A stretch of DNA of 64,000 nucleotides, from assembly GCA_020746835.1 (NCBI GenBank), contig JAGPNK010000001.1:3162001-3226000 (forward strand), written 5' to 3'. Shown one piece after another: positions 21,180 to 31,904 of this stretch (within the stretch, counting starts at the first letter, position 1; every line of letters begins with the position of its first letter). The notes beneath the pieces were generated by a model. It was not told where the DNA came from. It saw only the letters and a program-made list of their open reading frames with translations, and did no database searches. The stretch is from Stachybotrys elegans (taxonomy: Eukaryota; Ascomycota; Sordariomycetes; Hypocreales; Stachybotryaceae). Made by a program: the position numbers and the translations under genes.

Positions 21180-22470
21180 TCAGTTCTCGTTGTACAGCTT
21201 CTGCAGGCTCGCCCTCATTTTCGAGCGATTGGCATTCTGTTCCCGCACTTTATCTTCCAGGGTTGTAATACGTTCTCGAAGATGGGCGATTTCGGTGTCC
21301 TTCTCTTTGACTGCTTCACGCGCAAGCTGGCGTCCTCTAGACAGCCCCCTAGACTGCAGAGCCGCCGCCCTCAATACGTCTCGAATGGATGCCAGCACTG
21401 CCTCGTCCACGTTCTGGTTGCGCAGCAGGTTCATCACTTCGGGGGTGACATCGTGGTCTTCGTCCTTGGGGCTACTGGACGGGGAAAGCTTGGCGGGGGA
21501 TGCGAGATGAGTCCCTGGCTGGCTACCCGAAGAGCTGGACTGGGAAGCGAATGGGATGGTTGAACGGGACTCATCGAAGGATACTGTTTTTTGCTTCTTG
21601 GTAGGGCTAACATCACGGAAGAGGACACGGGCTGTCGTGTCTGGAGTAGGGAGGCCGTGAGAGATGTCGACGCTAGAGCGGCGGATGGTGCTGGGCGTGA
21701 TGAAGGGGTCCTGTGAGGAATGGGCGACGCCAGTCAGCTCACGCTCCTCCTCGGAATCGAGATCGGCGACAAGTTCCGCGGCCTCCTCGTCCATGGATTT
21801 TTGCTTGCGCTTGAGCGAAGCCGGGACCGTCGGGTCCTGCGCCGCGGGCTGTCGGGTGGCTCGCGCCATGGTGTCTGAGTCCGATGGTGGGTTGTGCCCG
21901 CGCTGGGTCGGGGTAGGTCGGCCCAGGGTGACGGGCGACAAGTCGGCGGTGCCAGGAGCTTGGACGGGCTCGGTCTGCTTCTTCCTCGAGTGGAAAAGGA
22001 CGCCGAACTCGGTCAGGGAGCGCTGGCGCAAAATGGGCGTCTTGGGTTGGGCGGGCTTGTCTGGTGCGTCTGGTGCGCCTGGGCACTCCTTCTCCAGCGC
22101 CTTTGCCTTGTCGTACCAGAGGAAGAATTTACAGTAGGGGCGTGTGTTGCATTTCCAGAAGAATTTGCCCTCGTTGCCGTTCTCGGAATGCTTGACTTCG
22201 GCTAAGACGGCTTCCCTCCGAGGGTTGCACTGGCCTGGATAACGATATTAGGTGGTGACACTTGTAGATGGATGGATACATGCGAAGTAGAGGTGGGACG
22301 GAGGGAGATGCATCCGACTTACACCACCAGCGACCGCGATCCCAAGTTCCCGAGGGGAAGTCGTTGCCTGCTCTTTCAGGCGTTCTGTGCGTCTTGGGGT
22401 CACGATGTTGAGGAGGAGGAGGTGTGGTTGGTCTCGTGGCAATGGGTTGGACAGTTGATGATGATGCCAT
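21180..22470 (-). CDS. GRF-type zinc finger protein with C-terminal coiled coil
   Basis: Two exons, 22323-22470 and 21180-22234, joined in phase 1; 400 residues. The intron splits the first zinc-ligand region; splicing restores RWWCQCNPRREA, followed by GKFFWKC and YCKFFLWYD, the complete GRF finger (CxC ... C ... C). The middle is Ser/Pro-rich with SP/TP motifs and basic patches (KRKQK, TKKQK), suggesting a nuclear, phosphorylated protein. The last about 50 residues form a heptad-rich helix (EIAHLRERITTLEDKV). GRF fingers bind single-stranded nucleic acid and are usually attached to repair enzymes such as APE2, TOP3A or NEIL3; here no catalytic domain is present. Function unknown. Confidence 0.85.
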
Positions 22471-23550
22471 TACAACCGTTGCGGCTTGGTGCGTTTGGTG
22501 GTGGCGGTGGAGTACACGGAAAGTATGTAACAACGGGCAGGAAGCAGCGACAAGCAAGAGATGCCTAAGGCGGTAGATTGCACCAAAACAGTGATATGTC
22601 GTCCTCGAGCAGATTGATACACTAAAAGGCAGGCGGAATTGGTTCAAATCAACCACCAGGAATAGGGATCGGGATGCGGGGGAGAATGAGGGAAAGATGG
22701 GCCTGAGAGAGACAGAGACAAAAGGGCATTTCCCCAGCCATCTTATATTGCATTTTCTTAAGCGCCCGCCTGCAGGTGCCAGGGCTGCGCAAGAGCTGAA
22801 GAGACGTTAAGAGAAGAGGCTGGGGCCGCGAAAAGCCTGTGCAACTGCCCATTCAGCCTGCCCAATCCACCATGCAGTACAGGCTTCAGCTCCCGGCCCC
22901 TCCCCCCGCCAAGGGCCAGGATCGGGTTGTCAAGGCGGACAGACAGGTCTGTTACAAGGTCGCCTTGAGAGGCTGTGTGTGGCTGTCCCATTTCAGTTTG
23001 TTAGTTGTTGGTGGAGAGACGGACGTTGACCAGCTTAAATTGCCAGCCATATTGTAGCGGGACAAAGGCATTGCATATTGCCCGCCCATTGTATGTGTGA
23101 GACAAACCAGCATGACCTTCTGATGAGGTACGGAGGCAGTAATTAAATGCGGACTTGGTTGATCCCCCGCTTATCGCCAGCTACTAACACATGCTTGTAC
23201 CATCTCCCTTTTTGGCCGCCAGAAGGTACTTTCCACAGTTAGGAGCTAGAGGAGGTTGCCCTGCCCCGCCAAAATGCACGATTCACAGCGCGGGAAAAAT
23301 AGATGACCAAACGTACCTATTATCAGTCCATACCAGCGACGGAACCTCTCTCATCCCACAGCTCCAAAATTCTTCACCTTCTCTTGTACGGATCTCCTTC
23401 CCGGACGCGCGCGCGCAACACGGTCTACCAGGCCCTCGTCCGCTCGTACAAGCTTCCTCCCGCTTGACCCCTCGTACTCGGACCTCGCCCGCGTCCTCTG
23501 TCTGTCTATACACTAGTTTGCGCCTGCCGTCGTTATCCCAGCTGCCCACC
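22471..23550. other. Divergent promoter region, GRF protein / RLI1
   Basis: About 1.1 kb between two oppositely oriented starts. No supported gene. The segment before RLI1 is CT-rich, a common feature of strong fungal promoters. Confidence 0.55.
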
Positions 23551-25719
23551 ATGTCTGACAAGCTCACCCGGTATGTTTCAACGGCGGAAGGTGGTCGCAC
23601 GCATCGCTTGGAGAAAAAAAAAATCAAAAAGAAATCCAGCTGACTTTTTCTTCTTTTTTCGAATCCTTTAGTATCGCCATCGTCAACAGCGACAAGGTAC
23701 GCGACAATGCCCAAAGCCCCTCCTAAACAAGACACGAAGGGCAAAAAAAAAAAAACCTGGCCTCCTGCATCAACCCCGCCATCGTCATTGCCCACCACCT
23801 TCTGACGTTGCCCCTCCTTAGTGTCGCCCGCGAAAATGTCGCCAAGAGTGCAAGAAGTCGTGCCCCGTCGTCCGCAGCGGCAAGCTCTGCATTGAAGTCA
23901 GCCCCGAGTCTCGTCTCGCCTTCATTTCCGAGTCGCTCTGTATCGGTTGCGGTATCTGCCCCAAGAAGTGCCCCTTCGACGCCATTACCATCATCAACCT
24001 GCCCACCAACCTCGAGAGCCAGGTCACCCACCGATATGGCCCCAACAGCTTCAAGCTCCACCGTCTGCCCATGCCTCGCCCTGGCCAGGTCCTTGGTCTT
24101 GTTGGAACCAACGGTATTGGCAAGAGTACTGCCCTCAAGATCCTCAGCGGAAAGCTCAAGCCCAACCTGGGCCGCCACGATAACCCCCCTGACTGGGAGG
24201 ATGTCATCAAGTACTTCCGTGGATCTGAGCTGCAGAGTAAGCCACGAGAACCTCCCACCCGATGCACGCGCGCTACCGTTACTGACGATGCACCCAAGAC
24301 TACTTCACCAAGCTCCTCGAGGACGATCTCAAGGCCGTCGTCAAGCCCCAGTATGTCGACCAGATTCCCAAGGCTGTCCGCGGCACTGAGAAGAGCGTCC
24401 GCTTCCTCATCGAGAGCCGAGCTTCGCTGGGCAACGCCCAGCAGGTTGCCGATGTCCTCGAGCTGAACCATATCATGGACCGTGATATCAACCTCCTTTC
24501 TGGTGGAGAGCTGCAGCGTTTCGCCATTGGTACCGTCTGTGTCCAAAAGGCCGACGTCTACATGTTCGACGAGCCCTCCTCGTACCTCGATGTCAAGCAG
24601 CGTCTTAGCGCTGCCCAGATGATCCGCTCTCTGCTGCGCGACGACGACTACGTCATTGTCGTCGAGCACGATCTTTCGGTCCTCGACTACCTTTCGGATT
24701 ACATCTGCGTCTTGTACGGACAGCCCGCCGTCTACGGTGTCGTTACCCTGCCCCACTCCGTCCGTGAAGGTATCAACATCTTCCTCGATGGTCACATCCC
24801 CACCGAGAACTTGCGTTTCCGCGACGAGTCCCTCACCTTCCGCATTGCTGAGGGAGCCGACGAGTTCGCTCTCGACAGATCTCGTGCCTTCACCTACCCC
24901 AAGATGGAGAAGACGCTCGGCAACTTCCGCCTCCGCATTGACTCGGGTGACTTCACCGACTCTGAGATCATCGTCATGATGGGCGAGAACGGAACTGGAA
25001 AGACCACGTTCTGTCGTCTCTTGGCTGGTGCTCTGAAGCCCGATAGCAAGGCCGGCGTTCCTGAGATGAAGATCAGCATGAAGCCCCAGACCATCACGCC
25101 CAAGTTCGAGGGTACCTGTCGTCAGCTCTTCTTCAAGAAGATCAAGCAGGCTTTCCTGTCTCCCCAGTTCCAGACCGATGTTGTCAAGCCTCTCAAGCTC
25201 GACGACTTCATTGACCAGGAAGTCAAGAACCTGTCCGGTGGTGAATTGCAGCGTGTTGCCATTGTTCTCGCTCTGGGTATGCCCGCCGACATCTACCTGA
25301 TCGACGAGCCCTCTGCCTACCTCGACTCCGAGCAGCGTATCATTGCCTCGCGTGTCATCAAGCGTTTCATCATGCACGCCAAGAAGACTGCTTTCATCGT
25401 CGAGCATGACTTCATCATGGCCACCTATCTCGCCGACCGTGTCATTGTCTTTGATGGCAAGCCTGGTATCGATGCCCATGCCAACAAGCCCGAGTCTCTC
25501 CTCACTGGCTGCAACACTTTCCTCAAGAACCTGAACGTGACGTTCCGTCGCGACCCCACCAACTACCGTCCTCGTATCAACAAGCTTGGCTCCCAGCTTG
25601 ACCAGGAGCAGAAGCTTAGCGGAAACTACGTAAGTACCTACCCGATCGGCATGCAGAATGGCTCTAACATAACATGAATACAGTTCTTCCTGGAGGAAAC
25701 CCCCGAAAAGACCGCTTGA
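23551..25719 (+). CDS. RLI1: RLI1/ABCE1 ribosome recycling ATPase
   Basis: Five exons: 23551-23570, 23672-23696, 23822-24236, 24299-25629, 25684-25719; 608 residues, equal to yeast Rli1. The N-terminus has the two 4Fe-4S cluster motifs ([15 protein letters not shown] and [12 protein letters not shown]). Two ABC cassettes follow: Walker [10 protein letters not shown] and GENGTGKTT, signatures [12 protein letters not shown] and [11 protein letters not shown], Walker [12 protein letters not shown] and [11 protein letters not shown], and switch histidines in VVEHDLSV and IVEHDFIM. Known role: ABCE1 splits terminated ribosomes into subunits and aids initiation; it is essential and cytosolic. The first two coding exons are only 20 and 25 nt, and the last adds 11 residues ([11 protein letters not shown]). 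Confidence 0.98.
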
Positions 25720-26621
25720 AAAGGGCTTCCATAAAGAGCGGGGGTTTCCAGATCACGACAATGCATGTCCAGGCGTTCATGGCGTTTCAAAAGGAGTTTT
25801 GCCCACTAAGCATACGGGCAGGGGACATGGTACGGAAATAGAGGACGCCAGTGACATCGGCGAGGACGACGATCCCGACGAACAACCACAGGGACGGCAG
25901 CCTATCCCCTGTTATCTGGTCCTGCGGTTGCTCAGCGCAGCTCAGGCTGTGGCTCGAGTTGCCCGTCATAGGCTGGCGGCAAGCACCGGCACTCGCAGAT
26001 AGAGGGATGATGGATCAAGCAGGATGGCTGTCGTCTGGCTCTTGTCTATAGGACAAGGGCCTTTACCACCACGTCAACAGAAACGAGAAGAGAAGGCAAA
26101 GTCCGCAGAAATACACAAATAGGAAAATTAGGTTGCCATCAGTTGAAAGCTGAATTGTCATGTCTTGTTGTGCTATGCTGGAGACGTTGCTACCCTCATT
26201 CCAACCACGGCCTTCTATCTAGATGCTACATGCGTACGTTTTCTTCGACGATAAACAGCTAGAGTGAACGAATGAGACGGTATTTCAAAGGGAGATACTG
26301 CCCGTGAATTTTTGAAAGAAAAAAAAAAAGACGATGATTGTCCGCGCCCTCCACACTGCACGGGGGGGTCAACGCATCTCGAATATCGTAGATGGGTTTT
26401 TGCCACTCCCGTCAGAAGCGAGGAGAGAAAGAAAGGCCTGCAACTAGACGTGTCGACACGGCGAGAGTTACCTTGCTCTTGGACACGGGGGAAGAAGGGG
26501 AAAGGAGGCCGTGGACATGTGTACCAGATACGTACTGTCAGATAATAAAAAAAGCAAAACCCAAGCCAAGCACCGAAAGGCGCCTGATCTGAGGAGAGGA
26601 TGCGGATCCACCCCCTTTCCT
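25720..26621. other. Convergent intergenic, RLI1 / PRP40 3' ends
   Basis: About 0.9 kb between facing stop codons; would contain both 3' UTRs and poly(A) sites. No gene seen. Confidence 0.55.
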
Positions 26622-29335
26622 CTACTCTTCCTCGATCTCCCCTTCTTCGCTGCCGCTCCTAACGTCTCTAGCAGCCGGAGCAGGAGGCGGTGGCGTCTTT
26701 GCGCGAGGGCGAGCGTCTGGCTGGGGCGTGTGCTCGCGAGATTTCTCGCGTCTCGGTCGCTGTTGAAAAGAGCTAGGTTAGTTTTCTTGTTCGTCATACA
26801 GAGCAAGGGCTCAATCCGACATACCTTGGGGTCTCGTGCCTCCTTGCGGGATGCTTCGTCTTCATCATCATGGCGGCGTCGCCGTGTACCCGATGGGTGC
26901 TCATCTCCGTAGGGAAGCTCCTCATACGAACCTCGATCGACGCGACGGCGGTAGAGCCGCTCCCGCTCCTCCTCTCTGTCTCGGCGCTCGCGGTCATAGT
27001 AACTGTCGTCATCGCGACGTGGGCGCTCGCGACGGTCGAATTCGCGGTCGCGATCCCTGTCTCGGTCCCGGTCCCGGTCTCTCTCCCTCTCGCGATCACG
27101 TTCGCGATCACGGTCACGGTCTCCTCGCTCACGCTCGCGCTCGCGGCGAGGCGGAGGGGAGAGCCGGCCACGATCAGTAGAAAGTAGGTTCTCAGCCATG
27201 GTAGATTTGCGATGGTTTCGCTCTCGCTCGGCAATAGCCTTGCGCCTGTCTGCTTCGTACGCATCTGCCTCTGGGCTGCGGCTGCGCCTGGAGGCACGTC
27301 CGCTACGATGGGATCTCTCACCTCTGGAACGATCCCTCTCGCGACGATGAGGGTCCCGCTCGTGGGATACACGCTCGCGGTCACGGTCGCGATCGCGAGG
27401 ACGGTGGCTTCGCTCGGCCTCATCTTCCTTCTCCCGGAGACGGCGGATGTACTTGTCAAAGGCGCTACGGCGGAAATCTTCGGATGTGACGGCCTGGAAC
27501 TCCTCTGCTTTCAGTAGTCGAGGTCGTACCTTTTCATATGTGTCCCCAAGAGCGATGGGGGGCTCCACACGCTTCATATACGCCCGGAGGTCGTCGATAG
27601 CGCGGCGTTGATGGCGGTCAGGCTGCTTCTCGTCCTCGCGCCTGTTGGCGCGCTTCTCGCGGAGCTGATTTCTGTTAGCCATATCTTCCGTGACGTTCTC
27701 TTCATGCATCAACTTACTCTTTCGAAAATGATTTTCAGTAAATCACGGTCAAGGTTAGCAGTGCGTCGATCGTCTTTCATAATGGATAGGAACTCCTCTA
27801 GATCGCTTGATGATGTGAGGTCGAATCGTTTGTCCTAGAAAAGTCTGTTAGTTGGCCATTAGCCTGCGCGTCACACGTTGGGCTTACCTCGAGCACGTCA
27901 AGAACCTCGTTTCTGGGTCCTCGAAGGTTGCGTTCCTCGTCTTCAATGATGTCCCAAAAGAGTTCCTGGGCCGTAGAACCACCCTGTCCAGCCATGCCAA
28001 TATACCGCTCATCCTTCTCGATGAGAGGTAGGAGTTGAGACCACTTAGTTCCGGCATTGATCTTGCCGCCTCGTCGCAGCTCGTCGAGCAGGGACTTGAA
28101 GGCATCGCGGGCCTTGCGCTCCTTTCGGTATCGCTTGTTCTTCTCCTCCTGCTTCGAATCGTTGAATGCACGCTCAAGGGCCTTCATGTGATTTTGAAAA
28201 GCTGTCAAGATGTCAAACTGGCTTAGAGTCTTGTACTTTTCGTCGCTTTGGAATGGGCCGGTGGAGGAGATGATGCCGTGAGCGACGGACCAACGGGTGT
28301 AGGGCTCGAGGTTCAGGCGGGGAAGAAGCTCAATGAGGCCGTCCATGGCGCTCTTCCGCATCGTAGTCTGCTGCTCCTGGTGAGCCTTCTTGAGTCCGAG
28401 GATATACTCCTCAAACAGCTGCCGGCGTTCAGTCTCGTTGTTGGTTGAACGAAAGATGGTCTCCTTCTCGATCATGGGGCGGGCCGTCTTCCAGCGAGTG
28501 TAGTGAGTAATCTCAGGATGGCGTTTGAGCATGGTCTCAAAGTCAGCACGCAGCTTGGTCAGCCTTTCCTTGGCACGCTCCTTGTCCTGGACGACCATGT
28601 CCTGGCAGTATTTCTCGAACGCGGCCCTCCTGTCCTTGGGGTCCTTGATGGCTCGGAACTGGGGATCCTTTGCGGCTGCGCGGATGGCCTGCTCCCAGGT
28701 CCAGTCCGGCTGCACGCCGCTGCGCCGCAGGAGCTTGTTGAAGGCGGCCTCGGCTTCTTCTGCGGTCGCATACTCGGGATCGTTGGTCGAGGGCACGAAG
28801 GAGAGGGCTTTCGGGTCGCTCGAGTATCCGATCTGACGGGACTCGGGGAGGGGCTCGCGGTACTCGCGGTACTCGCGATTCTCGCGATTCTCGCGTGGTT
28901 GATCATGCTGCATGTTGGTAGGAGCAGGGCCCGGCGTGAAGGGAGAGGCAGTGACCGGAGTGCCGGGGGTGCTGGACGCACCGATGGCCTTTTTGTAGAC
29001 TTCAGGCATGTCCCACGAGCTACTCTTAGTCTCAGTGTTATACCAATACTTGCGTCCACCCTCCCCGGTGTATTCTTTCCAGGGCTGACCTGCGAGGGCT
29101 CGCTGCGAAGTTGTGGTTAGTGGGATGGTCAAGGAAGAAATTTCGCACCGCCGCGACGGGGGCGCGTCGAAGAAGTTGAGCTCACCTCTGCACCCGTCAT
29201 CAACTCTTCCGGCTTGGTCCATTGAGTAGCCTTGGTCACGCTGTTAGAGTAGTATGCACGCCCATCCGGGGTACGGTGCTCCTGCCAGACCGAGGGAGGC
29301 TGGCCGCCGCCATAGTGGCCACCGAAACCGTTCAT
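26622..29335 (-). CDS. PRP40: PRP40 U1 snRNP-associated splicing factor
   Basis: Five exons: 29186-29335, 27888-29102, 27718-27834, 26825-27664, 26622-26759; 819 residues, phase 0 at every junction. Two WW domains at the start (VWQEHRTPDGRAYYSNS...W and PWKEYTGEGGRKYWYN...W), then about five FF domains (for example EEAEAAFNKLLRRSGV, RRAAFEKYCQDM), then a long Arg/Glu/Asp-rich repeat region (EREREREDRDRD type, 27000-27420), ending GSEEGEIEEE. Known role: bridges the U1 snRNP at the 5' splice site and branch-point proteins, and binds the RNA polymerase II tail, in the nucleus. It shares a 491-bp divergent promoter with TRS65. The 27665-27717 acceptor was chosen by phase; an alternative AG lies 7 nt upstream. 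Confidence 0.95.
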
Positions 29336-29826
29336 CGCGAGGCGCGTCGTCAAGAGACAGCAATCGAGCAAGTGTGTGCTGTGCGCGTTGCGGTAGAGCC
29401 GAATGCACTGGAAACGTCGCACCGAAAGTCGCAGCCTACTTTGCCTTGTAGCAAGTGAAGCAGCAATGCGTGAGGCTGGGAACAATTTTGCGACGTAGGT
29501 GCTGTCAGGTGCAACCCTGGCTTGAGCTTTGTCCAAATTTTGGAAGATGCGGATTGGAGGTAGGCACGTAATTAAGCGGGGCCCACTTCGCCTCAACTGT
29601 GATTGGCGCGTACTCCTTCATGCTTTTTAAGGCAACCAAGGCAGGTACTAACCTCTTTGGTACCTTGACGAAGGAAGGGCTCTCAGGAGGTACACAAAGC
29701 TTGGTGATGAGGCCGATGAGATCAGCCAATCGATAATTGGGAACAACTCCTTCCTATTGCCATGCTACGGAATTGATTGTTTCTTCGTCAAGAACCCATT
29801 TCCGGAGCCGAATTCCACCTCTCGAC
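29336..29826. promoter_or_regulatory. Bidirectional promoter, PRP40 / TRS65
   Basis: 491 bp separates the two divergent start codons, so both promoters must lie here. No specific binding site is assigned. Confidence 0.6.
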
Positions 29827-31698
29827 ATGTCTGGCCACGATGAGGCGGCTCCTGATGACCTCCCTAATGTGATCTTACCGTTGCAGCAAGATCCCGTCCA
29901 GCTCTTCGCCGACAAGTCGTACTTATCCTACTTTGTCCCCTCTGAAACCGACCAGGATATCAGCAAGCTGCTGAGCGCCCGCGATGACGGTCGCGACCTG
30001 CTGCAGTCAATAGAGCAACGGGATACCCTCTTCTTTGGTGTGTGGCTGCGATATCTGTCTCTTGAGTTTCATGTGAGAGCTGACACGGAGATAGACGAAA
30101 CCGTCGAGGTGCTTCTCGTCCTCAAGATACCATGGCTTGAGGAGGACGTATTGCGCTCTCAGCTTGCCAGGCTAGTCGTGTCGCTCGAAGCACAGGTTAC
30201 CAACGGTGCCACTGGCTCCGATCGTCCTGGCGGTCCTACCGCCGCCGCCGCTGTAGACACCATCTTCACTGGCATTGTCCAGGACGTCAACAGTCCATTT
30301 ACCGTGATCAACGAGGAGGAGAGCGAGGGTGCAACGGATCGGTACATTTATGCTGCGTGGAAACTCCCAGTATACCTGTCTCGCCCGCGTATCCGCCTGC
30401 AGAATCCAACCGTCATCCTGTCGGCCTTCGCCGGTCTCAAACCCGAGGCCCCAGCCGATCTTGTCGCCAACGGTAGAGGATACCTCCAGAGCGGCATACC
30501 CTCGGGATTCAACCTGTTGCAGTCCTTCAGCGATGATCCCGCACTGGCTGGCGCCGAGCCGCGGCTCTCCGCGCTGAGGGTATCCAGGGTCGCGCCCGTA
30601 GCTCGACAGACGGACCTCATGAGCCACATCCAGGCGCTGCAGCAGCTCCAGTTCACCATATACCCAGTCGTTCATACTCGGATACGGTTCTCACGGCCCA
30701 ACACCGCACCGCCAAGCTCCTCCGTCGTGGCTCTGCTGGAGGTTGACTTTACTCCTCACGTGGAGTGCGAGGTTCTCCTAGACAAGATTGACCTCTCCGT
30801 TCAGGACGCCACCATTCACAATCTCAATGACGGCGCCGCCCTCAAGCTGCCCCTCAGCTGCGTGTCGCATGACCACATCACATTTCTCTACCACATCACA
30901 CCTCATGTCCTTGACGTTACTGCCAAGAACCCAATCAGGGATCTCGACATCTCCATCTCCGGCCTCGTGCAGATTGTGCCAGGACTTTGCACCCCGAGGC
31001 TGAGCATGTCGTGGACTACACCCCTTGACTTCACGACCCCGGTGAACCCAGGATTCGGGCCTGCTACCGGAGCGGGCATCCAGCGTGCGCATCGGCCCTC
31101 TCAGCTCTCAATCAGTGGCGGCCAAGCCATCACGTCTCTAAAGTCTCCGTCCATCACCCGTCCCGATGCTCTCCCGGTCCTTGAAGCTGCGACGACCCGC
31201 ACAGAAGCCGCCATTCCCGATCTTGGCATCACCATGTCCTTCACGGGACCCGAGAGCCCCGTCCGCCCCGGCGATATATTCTCCTGGAACGTTTACGTGG
31301 TAAACCGTGTGGATGAGAAGAGCAACCGGCCTGCCCGGAAGTTCGCACTGGTAGCTGTACCCAAACGACGGCGCAATGAAGTCCGCGCCGTACGTCCGCC
31401 GTCAATGACTACGAGGAAAGGGGGCGACACCGACATGGCCAATGCGATTCTCGATGAGAATGTGCTTCATGCCATGCAGAAGAGCTCCGTCATGGACCCT
31501 ACCGATGTCGTGTGTCTGAGCGCAGATACACGTGTAGGACCTTTGGCGCCAGGCGCTTGCCATGCCGTCGACATGCAGTTCCTGGCTCTCAAAGAGGGCG
31601 TCGTCGGGGTAGAGGCCATCCGTGTTGTGGATTTGGCCTCTCAGGAGCATGTTGACATTAGAGACCTCCCCATGGTAGTTGTGCAAGCTGCCGCCTGA
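29827..31698 (+). CDS. TRS65: TRAPP II complex subunit Trs65
   Basis: Single-exon protein of 623 residues from ATG 29827 (MSGHDEAAPDDLPN). The frame extends upstream only through non-ATG codons. The sequence matches the fungal Trs65 family (Pfam PF12735 by recall) in its Ig-like, beta-rich pattern and especially the conserved C-terminus: KFALVAVPKRRR, then VVCLSADTRVGPLAPGACHAV, FLALKEGVVGVEAIRVVDL and VDIRDLPMVVV. Known role: Trs65 bridges and stabilises dimers of TRAPP II, the exchange factor that activates the Ypt31/32 (Rab11) GTPases at the late Golgi. Its tail faces SLD3 with about 206 bp between stops. Confidence 0.88.
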   Translation: MSGHDEAAPDDLPNVILPLQQDPVQLFADKSYLSYFVPSETDQDISKLLSARDDGRDLLQSIEQRDTLFFGVWLRYLSLEFHVRADTEIDETVEVLLVLKIPWLEEDVLRSQLARLVVSLEAQVTNGATGSDRPGGPTAAAAVDTIFTGIVQDVNSPFTVINEEESEGATDRYIYAAWKLPVYLSRPRIRLQNPTVILSAFAGLKPEAPADLVANGRGYLQSGIPSGFNLLQSFSDDPALAGAEPRLSALRVSRVAPVARQTDLMSHIQALQQLQFTIYPVVHTRIRFSRPNTAPPSSSVVALLEVDFTPHVECEVLLDKIDLSVQDATIHNLNDGAALKLPLSCVSHDHITFLYHITPHVLDVTAKNPIRDLDISISGLVQIVPGLCTPRLSMSWTTPLDFTTPVNPGFGPATGAGIQRAHRPSQLSISGGQAITSLKSPSITRPDALPVLEAATTRTEAAIPDLGITMSFTGPESPVRPGDIFSWNVYVVNRVDEKSNRPARKFALVAVPKRRRNEVRAVRPPSMTTRKGGDTDMANAILDENVLHAMQKSSVMDPTDVVCLSADTRVGPLAPGACHAVDMQFLALKEGVVGVEAIRVVDLASQEHVDIRDLPMVVVQAAA

Positions 31699-31904
31699 AT
31701 CTAGCGATCGTCACCAATCAACAATGATAATGTTTTGACTAGACATGTAACTGTGGCTCATCATCAAGACTAGTAGTGTAAAACAACTGATGCCAAACGC
31801 CACCGATGCAAGCCCATTCCCTTGTCCCAACCTTGTAGACGTGGCCCAGCCTGGTGTATGCTCCCATATTGACGCCATAACGCTCGAAATGTTCCTCTGG
31901 AGTT

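Noticed and set aside
22639..22656. GGTTCAAATC-like tRNA B-box word
   Set aside because: No matching A-box upstream at the right distance and no cloverleaf can be drawn.
23818..25479. 553-codon minus-strand frame
   Set aside because: Antisense shadow of RLI1, caused by strong codon bias; the plus strand has both ABC cassettes.
27000..27420. Plus-strand Val/Ser-rich hydrophobic frame
   Set aside because: It is the complement of the Arg/Glu/Asp repeat of PRP40; repeat codons read backward give artificial hydrophobic sequence.
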